Source: Salinicoccus hispanicus
GTDB taxonomy: Bacteria > Bacillota > Bacilli > Staphylococcales > Salinicoccaceae
NCBI RefSeq assembly: GCF_009831115.1
Contig: NZ_WUUK01000005.1
Coordinates: 1-64,000, forward strand
Reading direction: 5' to 3'
Length of the DNA: 64,000 bases
Shown here: one piece after another, positions 54,437 to 64,000 of the stretch
Layout: every line of letters begins with the position of its first letter
How positions within the stretch are numbered: position 1 is the first letter of the stretch
The notes under the pieces: generated by a model
Database searches by the model: none
What the model saw: only the letters and a program-made list of their open reading frames with translations
Told to the model about the DNA's origin: nothing
Program-made: the position numbers and the translations under genes

Positions 54437-55630
54437 CTATTCATATATATGCACGCTGATATCATTTTCATCAGTTTTTGTGATGAGTGCATAGGTCTTG
54501 TTCTTATCCTTGATTGACACTTCAACTTCCGTCTCATTGAACTGTTCGCTGACCAGGCCTCTGACATATTGGGTCAGTCCGATCACTTCTCCTCTGCTGC
54601 TGTATTCCAGAGGTATTTCTATAGTCAGACGTTCCAGCGTCCCATCGACGAAATAGCCTTGTCCGACAGAAGTGGTAAAACTGTCGAAATACGACTCCAG
54701 GTTCCTGTTGAAATTGATATATTCATTATTGATCTCTTCACTGATGGCTCCTGCTTCAGAAGAAGGCAGTAGCGCATAGGCTGAATTGACCTGTTCAAAG
54801 CTATCTATCTGGTCCGCTCCCGGATCTACTTCAGCTGTTGATACGAAATCTCCCGGCACAATGGCAGTATCAGCCGACTGTATGAAGATACCGAATCTGA
54901 TCGTGATATCCTCATAGTCCTCGTTGGCCCGGATGCGCTCAAGGATTTCCTGCGCCATCTGTTCGCCTTCCTGCCTGATTGTATCTTCATCAAGTTCCCT
55001 TGTGAACATCGGACCATACTGCTCTTTCTGATACTGGTATTCACTGTTCATAGCCAGACCGATGGTCATACCTTTAAAATCGAATGATCCTTCGTTCTCC
55101 ACCATGTAGTTCTGCTCGAGTACATGGGAGAGGTATAGCGGAGACGCTTCGGCAATCAGTTCAGGGTCGGTTTCACCTTCCACAGATGGATTCAATCCCA
55201 GGTTGCTGAACGCATTGTTGCTGGCCATCTCCTCTTCCGACATTGCCTCGATCTCTTCTGTCGTGTAGGCGCGGCCGAGATATCCCCGGATCATCTCCTC
55301 GGTAAATACCTGTCCTTCCCTGAATACATATTCCTCGGTACTGAATGATTCGCGGCTCAGCTCGAACAGGCCTTTTTCAAACGCTTCGATGTTATAGCTT
55401 GATACCATATTGGAACTTGTCAGCCCCCGTGAAGGAGAAAGCTCATAGGGAATGACAGTGCGGTAGTATTCACCCCCACTGCTCGCAGTTGCCGTTTCCT
55501 CCTGCTCCTCTGCAGGCAAAGTGGTCACTTCTCCTTCATTTGTCGCCTCATTCTGTTCCCGTGTCTCCTCGGGACTGCATGCTGCAAGGAAGACTGCCAG
55601 AAACAGAAAAGATATTATATACTTCTTCAT
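54437..55630 (-). CDS. camS: CamS family lipoprotein (sex pheromone cAM373-like precursor)
   Basis: 397 aa with a lipoprotein signal peptide (LAAC, C18). The mature domain shows CamS features: YYRTVIPYELSPSRGLTSSNM, NAFSNLGLNP, the GMTIGLAMNSEYQYQKE segment and QADTAIVPGDF-like block. In S. aureus the signal peptide releases a cAM373-type pheromone (AIFILAS-like); here the residues before Cys are LAVFLAA, so activity is uncertain. It starts 2 nt after ligA and is cotranscribed with it. Confidence 0.93.
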   Translation of the reverse strand: MKKYIISFLFLAVFLAACSPEETREQNEATNEGEVTTLPAEEQEETATASSGGEYYRTVIPYELSPSRGLTSSNMVSSYNIEAFEKGLFELSRESFSTEEYVFREGQVFTEEMIRGYLGRAYTTEEIEAMSEEEMASNNAFSNLGLNPSVEGETDPELIAEASPLYLSHVLEQNYMVENEGSFDFKGMTIGLAMNSEYQYQKEQYGPMFTRELDEDTIRQEGEQMAQEILERIRANEDYEDITIRFGIFIQSADTAIVPGDFVSTAEVDPGADQIDSFEQVNSAYALLPSSEAGAISEEINNEYINFNRNLESYFDSFTTSVGQGYFVDGTLERLTIEIPLEYSSRGEVIGLTQYVRGLVSEQFNETEVEVSIKDKNKTYALITKTDENDISVHIYE

Positions 55631-55632
55631 GA

Positions 55633-59780
<4,148 letters not shown>

Positions 59781-59795
59781 AATCAAAACTCCAAT

Positions 59796-60464
59796 TTATT
59801 TAATGATTGTACGCAATGCTTTTTTTGAACTGTCATAGATGATGTTTCCGACAACGATGGTGTCGGAATACTGCGCCATTTCGCGCGCTTCCTCTTTCGA
59901 GGTGATGCCGCCGCCATAGATGACATGGGAATGTGATGCATTCTCCCGCACCATCTGCATCACTTCCGGGCTGCCATATGTTCCGCTGTACTCGATGTAT
60001 ATGTACGGTGTCTGATAAAGCTTGTCCATCATGTTGATGTAGTGCGGTACCATTTCAGGCGCAACCACTTTCCCCTCGGCTTTTCTGAATGCCTTGCATT
60101 CGGGATTCATGATGATATATGGCAGCAGGGAAACTTCATCATAGTCGAGCAGATGACCGTATTCCGCCAGTGCTTCGAGCATCAGTCCATGCTGCCATTT
60201 CATATCTGTCGTGTTGAACACCGCCGGGATGAAGTAGTGGTCGAACCCCGGCACGACCGCTTCTGTAGATGTGATCTCAAGCGCAACCGATACCGAGAAA
60301 CGGCGTACCCGGGCCATCAGGTTCAGCACATTATCTTCGGTGATATTATCCGTACCACCAATGATGATGGCATCCGTCTCCGATTCGCAGATTGCGGCCA
60401 GGTCCGCGTCACTGATTTCCTTTGCCGGATCCAACTTGAATACATGTTTGCAATCTTTAAGCAT
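59796..60464 (-). CDS. pcrB: Heptaprenylglyceryl phosphate synthase PcrB
   Basis: 222 aa from ATG 60464, 8 nt after GGGAG; ATG 60479 lies next to that site. A TIM-barrel prenyltransferase of the GGGP synthase family: IIGGTDNITEDNV, YIEYSGTYGSPEVM, HVIYGGGITSKEEA and DTIVVGNIIY phosphate-binding loops. It transfers heptaprenyl to glycerol-1-phosphate. It heads the pcrB-pcrA-ligA-camS cluster, as in staphylococci. Confidence 0.95.
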   Translation of the reverse strand: MLKDCKHVFKLDPAKEISDADLAAICESETDAIIIGGTDNITEDNVLNLMARVRRFSVSVALEITSTEAVVPGFDHYFIPAVFNTTDMKWQHGLMLEALAEYGHLLDYDEVSLLPYIIMNPECKAFRKAEGKVVAPEMVPHYINMMDKLYQTPYIYIEYSGTYGSPEVMQMVRENASHSHVIYGGGITSKEEAREMAQYSDTIVVGNIIYDSSKKALRTIIK

Positions 60465-60554
60465 ATATAAAACTCCCATCAGAATTCATAAGGATATTAT
60501 AGCATTTTTAGCACTGGACTGTTTTATTATATGTCATTTATGAAGGTTGAAAAT

Positions 60555-60586
60555 ACGAAAAAACCGACCGGCTCAAGCCGATCGGT
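60555..60586 (-). terminator. terminator of the VanY-like gene
   Basis: An 11-bp stem with one mismatch (60563-60573 with 60576-60586) is followed on the minus strand by TTTTTT. Confidence 0.82.
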
Positions 60587-60591
60587 CCGTA

Positions 60592-61275
60592 CTAGTCGAT
60601 TCCCAGATATTCCTCCAGGGTCAGTCCACTTTCATATATGGCCGCCGCTTCCTCACCGACATATCTCAAGTGCCATGGTTCATACATGTACCCGGTGATG
60701 TCCTCCTTGCCCTCGAGGTAGCGGATGATGAATCCATACTCATGGGCGACATCCTTCATCCACTGGAACTCCGGCGTATCGCCGAATGATACAGTCAGAT
60801 TGGATGCACTGTCCGGAGAACCCACATCAATCGCGAGCCCTGTCTGATGCTCGGAATGTCCCGGCTTTGCACTGTACTGGTCGGCCGCTTCCTGTCCATC
60901 CCTGGCAACATAGTTGTCATACAGCTGGGCCTGGTAGTCGTATGTCCTGAAATCACTGACAAGAATAAAATCAAGACCCTGCTCGGCGCCCGCTTGGAAC
61001 ATCTCCTGATAGGCCTCGATCACTTCGGGCTGCAGCCCCGGACTATAGTCTGCCGGCAGGGGGATGTCCTTATTGACGACGAGGATGCCATCCACATAGG
61101 TGATACCATCGATCACTTCAATATCCGGAACAGCCTCGAGGTTTCCTATCTGTGCGGGTTCGTAAGTCTTTTCATAATTCTCATGCAGTGCCATCTGCTC
61201 TTCACTCAAGCCTGTATTACAGCCCGCCACTAAAAGCAGCATGGTAAATATGCTTATTTTCAAACTCTTGATCAT
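60592..61275 (-). CDS. VanY-like D-alanyl-D-alanine carboxypeptidase lipoprotein (M15B)
   Basis: 227 aa from ATG 61275 after AAAGGAG. A lipoprotein signal peptide (LLLVAGC) leads to an M15 peptidase domain with SEHQTGLAID (zinc His/Asp) and EPWHLRYVG (second His). It trims D-Ala from peptidoglycan stem peptides at the cell surface. It is monocistronic between pcrB and purB; the insertion between these two is not the S. aureus arrangement as I recall it. Confidence 0.92.
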   Translation of the reverse strand: MIKSLKISIFTMLLLVAGCNTGLSEEQMALHENYEKTYEPAQIGNLEAVPDIEVIDGITYVDGILVVNKDIPLPADYSPGLQPEVIEAYQEMFQAGAEQGLDFILVSDFRTYDYQAQLYDNYVARDGQEAADQYSAKPGHSEHQTGLAIDVGSPDSASNLTVSFGDTPEFQWMKDVAHEYGFIIRYLEGKEDITGYMYEPWHLRYVGEEAAAIYESGLTLEEYLGID

Positions 61276-61344
61276 CAAACCGCTCCTTTGGCAATCGGTA
61301 GTTTCATCTTATCATATCTCTACCGGATGTCTAAGAGCATACTG

Positions 61345-62640
61345 CTATTCGAGACCGGCTCTTTGGAAAATGGTATCCACACGTTTGAGATGATGGGTCT
61401 CATCAAAGCAATCATCGATCTCCGCTTCCGTCAGCAGCGTCTTTATACGGTCATCCTGTTCTACAAGTTCACGGAACGGTACTTTCGTCTCCCATGATTC
61501 CATGGCCTTCGGCTGGACGAGATCGTAGGCTTCCTCACGCACCAGGCCTTTGTCGATCAGTATCAGCATGACACGCTGCGAATAGACCAGCCCGAAAGTC
61601 TTATCGATATTCGCCTTCATGTTGTCCTCGAATACCGTCAGATTTTTGATGATGTTCGTGAAGCGGCTCATCATATAGTCGAGCGCAATGGTTACGTCAG
61701 GGAGCATGATCCGCTCTGCTGATGAGTGCGAGATGTCGCGTTCGTGCCAGAGTGGCACGTTTTCATAGGCAGTCGTGATATAGCCGCGGACGACACGGGA
61801 GAGTCCTGTGACATTTTCGCTGCCGATCGGATTCCGTTTATGCGGCATGGCGCTGGAACCTTTCTGCCCCTTGCCGAACGCCTCCTCCACTTCTCTCGTC
61901 TCGGTCTTCTGCAGACCACGCACTTCCACCGCAAATTTCTCGATGGATGTTGCAATCAGGCCAAGTGTCGCTATGTAGTAGGCATGACGATCACGCTGCA
62001 GCGTCTGTGTGGATACTTCTGCCGTATCAAGCCCCAGATGCTCGCATACATAGCTCTCCACCTCAGGGGGGATATTCGCGAATGTGCCGACCGCACCACT
62101 CATTTTGCCGACTTCGATTTCTTTTCTGACGTTTTTGAAACGTTCAAGATTCCGCTTCATCTCCATATACCAGAGTGCCATCTTGATGCCGAAAGTCGTC
62201 GGCTCTGCGTGCACACCGTGGGTCCGCCCCATCATAAGTGTCGTCTTGTGTTCGCGTGCCTTGTCGCCCAGTACTTCGATGAAGTCCAGAAGATCCTGTT
62301 CGAGCAGTTCATTCGCCTGCTTGATCATATAGCTCTGCGCCGTATCGACAACATCCGTCGATGTCAGTCCATAGTGCACCCACTTCTTCTCATCACCAAG
62401 CGTCTCCGATACCTGGCGTGTAAAAGCAACGACATCATGGCGTGTTTCCGCTTCTATCTCCTTGATGCGATCCACATCAATCTTTGCATTTGGGCGAATT
62501 TTCTTTACTTCATCCATTGGGATGTAGCCGAGCTCGGCCCATGCTTCAGAAGCCAGGATTTCAACCTCCAGCCAGGCTTTGAATCTATTTTCTTCGGTCC
62601 ATATCTGGGACATTTCCTCCCGGGAATAACGAGAAATCAT
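61345..62640 (-). CDS. purB: Adenylosuccinate lyase
   Basis: 431 aa. Fumarase/aspartase superfamily: [13 protein letters not shown] (catalytic His), signature [16 protein letters not shown], and [10 protein letters not shown]. It cleaves SAICAR and adenylosuccinate in purine synthesis. AAGGAG is 9 nt before the ATG. A TATAAT -10 (62673-62678) and a PurR-box-like inverted pair lie upstream, fitting purine repression. Confidence 0.97.
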   Translation of the reverse strand: MISRYSREEMSQIWTEENRFKAWLEVEILASEAWAELGYIPMDEVKKIRPNAKIDVDRIKEIEAETRHDVVAFTRQVSETLGDEKKWVHYGLTSTDVVDTAQSYMIKQANELLEQDLLDFIEVLGDKAREHKTTLMMGRTHGVHAEPTTFGIKMALWYMEMKRNLERFKNVRKEIEVGKMSGAVGTFANIPPEVESYVCEHLGLDTAEVSTQTLQRDRHAYYIATLGLIATSIEKFAVEVRGLQKTETREVEEAFGKGQKGSSAMPHKRNPIGSENVTGLSRVVRGYITTAYENVPLWHERDISHSSAERIMLPDVTIALDYMMSRFTNIIKNLTVFEDNMKANIDKTFGLVYSQRVMLILIDKGLVREEAYDLVQPKAMESWETKVPFRELVEQDDRIKTLLTEAEIDDCFDETHHLKRVDTIFQRAGLE

Positions 62641-62692
62641 GCATACACGCTCCTTAGTATTATTTCTCCTCCATTATAACAAAACATATTAA

Positions 62693-62734
62693 AAAACGAA
62701 CATTTTTTTGAGATAAAATAAAAATGTTCGATAA
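62693..62734. promoter_or_regulatory. candidate PurR operator (paired PurBoxes) upstream of purB
   Basis: AAAAACGAACATT (62692-62704) matches the PurBox AWWWCCGAACWWT with one difference, and an inverted partner with GTTCG lies at 62726-62730. The CGAAC and GTTCG cores are 24 nt apart, the arrangement I recall for Bacillus pur operators. The first box overlaps the -35 region of the purB promoter (-10 at 62673-62678). Confidence 0.5.
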
Positions 62735-62761
62735 AAAGACGGATAACTTAGTTATCCGTCT
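62730..62761 (-). terminator. NETI gene terminator
   Basis: AGACGGATAAC (62737-62747) and GTTATCCGTCT (62751-62761) form an 11-bp stem around the stop codon of the NETI gene, then five T on the minus strand. Confidence 0.82.
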
Positions 62762-62945
62762 GGCTTTCAACTCTTTTTCCTTCAAATATGATTTCCTGGT
62801 GATCAACAACGCGTTCTCCATCCCTTTCGATGAAGACCGGCTGCTCCATGCGCCGAACGGGCTGGTAGCCTTCCCCGCGCATTCTTTCGAGACACTCACC
62901 CAGTGATTCATTCTCCGCCACTTTAAACTTTTTCTTTTTCGGCAT
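62748..62945 (-). CDS. NETI motif-containing small protein
   Basis: 65 aa. A short basic/acidic protein, [38 protein letters not shown], of the staphylococcal NETI family; the NETI tetrad itself reads NESL here. The function is unknown. It overlaps the upstream DUF2179 gene by 23 nt and precedes purB, as in S. aureus. Confidence 0.85.
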   Translation of the reverse strand: MPKKKKFKVAENESLGECLERMRGEGYQPVRRMEQPVFIERDGERVVDHQEIIFEGKRVESQTDN

Positions 62946-63567
62946 TTCTTTCCTCTTCCAATTCCCTTGCTTCAGAGATTTCTTCCAGTACTTCTTCTAC
63001 ATTTTCAGGCTGGTAGTTCTTGAGACGTTTGCGTCTGACGCCCTTCGTCCAGAAACCGCCGGTGATGTTTTTAGGTTCGTGTGTGATAATGAACGCTTTC
63101 TCGTCAAGTTCCTTGATGGTATCGATCAGTTTACGCTCATATTTTCTTGGTGTAAGTATCTGCAATGTCGTCCGTTCACCGTCACGGCCATACTGATAGC
63201 CGTGTGTCACGCCATAACCAAGATCCCGGATGTTCGTCGGGAGATCCTTGTCCTTTTCCGAGGTGATTACGTTGACGACGAGATATCCGAGTGCCAGTTT
63301 CTCTTCTATTCTAAGACCGACCAGTATACCGGCACCGAAACCGAGTGCATATGCGACGACATTCTGGAACTGGTCGAGATTTTCGAGTACCAGACCCAGC
63401 CCGATGACATATACGAACGTTTCAAGGATACTGAAACCTGCTGCTGTGTATCGATACCCTTTCAATGTAGAGATGGTACGCATTGTAAGGAAGCTGACAT
63501 ATACGATGTTCACTATGAAGATGACCAGTACCATCAGCCAGGGGTTTTGTGATATGGCTGTTATCAT
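62923..63567 (-). CDS. DUF2179 membrane protein (UPF0316)
   Basis: 214 aa. Three N-terminal membrane helices (about 10-85) precede a cytoplasmic DUF2179 domain ([29 protein letters not shown]...[29 protein letters not shown]), a PII-like fold with possible nucleotide binding. An acidic coiled tail follows. It overlaps the NETI gene. The function is unknown. Confidence 0.9.
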   Translation of the reverse strand: MITAISQNPWLMVLVIFIVNIVYVSFLTMRTISTLKGYRYTAAGFSILETFVYVIGLGLVLENLDQFQNVVAYALGFGAGILVGLRIEEKLALGYLVVNVITSEKDKDLPTNIRDLGYGVTHGYQYGRDGERTTLQILTPRKYERKLIDTIKELDEKAFIITHEPKNITGGFWTKGVRRKRLKNYQPENVEEVLEEISEARELEEERNAEKEKV

Positions 63568-63616
63568 TCGATTCTACCTTTCCTGAGCGAGAGTATATCT
63601 TTTCTGCTGTTCAAAA

Positions 63617-64000
63617 CTACTGTTCTTCCTGCTGCGCTTCATATGCAGGCTTGTTGTAGCGGTTATATGGCTGGTCCCGCTTGTGCTGGGTCTTCTTGTA
63701 CCATTTGACGATCGTGTCATAATCCGATTCTGACACTTCCTTGCCTTCCAGGAAGTCATCGATCGCATTATAGCTGACACCAAGTGCCTCCTCATCGCTG
63801 ATGAGCGGCCTGTCGTCTTCAAGATCCGCCGTCGGCACTTTATTCGCCAGATGATCAGGTGCCCCGAGATGATCGAGCAGCATCTTGCCCTGACGCTTGT
63901 TCAGTCCGAACAGAGGAACCAGGTCGGCTGCCCCGTCGCCGAATTTCGTATAGAAGCCGGTGATGGCTTCCGCCGGATGATCCGTTCCAAGAACAACACC
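63617..64000 (-). CDS. nadE: NH3-dependent NAD synthetase, C-terminal part
   Basis: The last 127 codons run off the right edge of the window, in frame from the final base. [19 protein letters not shown] is the conserved deamido-NAD/ATP-binding segment; [20 protein letters not shown] and [20 protein letters not shown] follow. It amidates deamido-NAD with ammonia. It lies upstream of DUF2179 on the same strand, as in S. aureus. Confidence 0.95.
   Translation of the reverse strand, partial: GVVLGTDHPAEAITGFYTKFGDGAADLVPLFGLNKRQGKMLLDHLGAPDHLANKVPTADLEDDRPLISDEEALGVSYNAIDDFLEGKEVSESDYDTIVKWYKKTQHKRDQPYNRYNKPAYEAQQEEQ

Noticed and set aside
63574-63822. 82-aa minus-strand reading frame near the right edge
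   Set aside because: It is a shadow of nadE in another frame without a ribosome binding site.

Overview
The window is about 64 kb of chromosome from a member of the Staphylococcaceae. Almost every core gene has a recognisable S. aureus or B. subtilis counterpart, and several blocks keep the staphylococcal order: 16S-ygzB-perR-(2-hydroxyacid dehydrogenase)-bcp-gsaB, ntdP-mutY-yfhP/yfhH-recX, and nadE-(DUF2179)-NETI-purB...pcrB-pcrA-ligA-camS / putP / gatCAB...dagK-rlmCD. Base composition is visibly more GC-rich than Staphylococcus proper, so a relative such as Salinicoccus or Jeotgalicoccus is likely. That placement is an inference from gene content and composition; no search was run.

Layout. 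1-470 holds the 5' end of a 16S rRNA gene (minus strand) with its leader and a near-consensus rrn promoter. 482-9.5 kb is a peroxide-stress, heme and repair block: ygzB, perR, a 2-hydroxyacid dehydrogenase, bcp, gsaB/hemL, a DUF939 protein, a 3-methyladenine DNA glycosylase, a Sav1866-type ABC exporter, ntdP and mutY. 9.5-16.2 kb holds yfhP and a minus-strand run: DUF1128, aminopeptidase, a 51-aa membrane protein, thioesterase, recX, yfhH. Inserted between yfhH and yfhP is a two-gene ABC system resembling the teichoic acid exporter TagGH, but its ATPase subunit has lost the Walker and signature motifs. 16.3-25.9 kb has yihY, a beta carbonic anhydrase, map, a second DUF939 protein, dinB, a DUF3267 protein, a FAD oxidoreductase, an unidentified polytopic membrane protein and ohr.

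26-41.8 kb is more accessory: a membrane-tethered thermonuclease, a DUF2975/HTH pair, a stand-alone Vsr endonuclease, a tRNA-Val gene, an arsenite/bile-acid-type transporter, a tubby-like protein, a RumA-family methyltransferase, an orphan zinc macrodomain, a ring-cleaving-dioxygenase-like protein with an ABC ATPase, cysK, GNAT/Nudix/RDD/VOC/DUF1697 genes, a Dus enzyme and a PepSY/FixH-like pair. 41.9-64 kb returns to core functions: rlmCD, a metallophosphoesterase, an SDR, a pseudo-M50 membrane protein, dagK, gatCAB, putP, camS, ligA, pcrA, pcrB, a VanY-like lipoprotein, purB, NETI, DUF2179 and the 3' part of nadE.

No complete mobile element, IS, prophage or CRISPR array is visible. Points that most merit a second look are the ATPase-dead TagGH-like pair, the M50-like protein without HExxH, the structured leader of putP, the lone Vsr, the orphan zinc macrodomain, and several candidate operators (a PurR box pair at purB, a Per-like box at bcp, a CymR-like box at cysK). 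Many start codons were refined from Shine-Dalgarno position.
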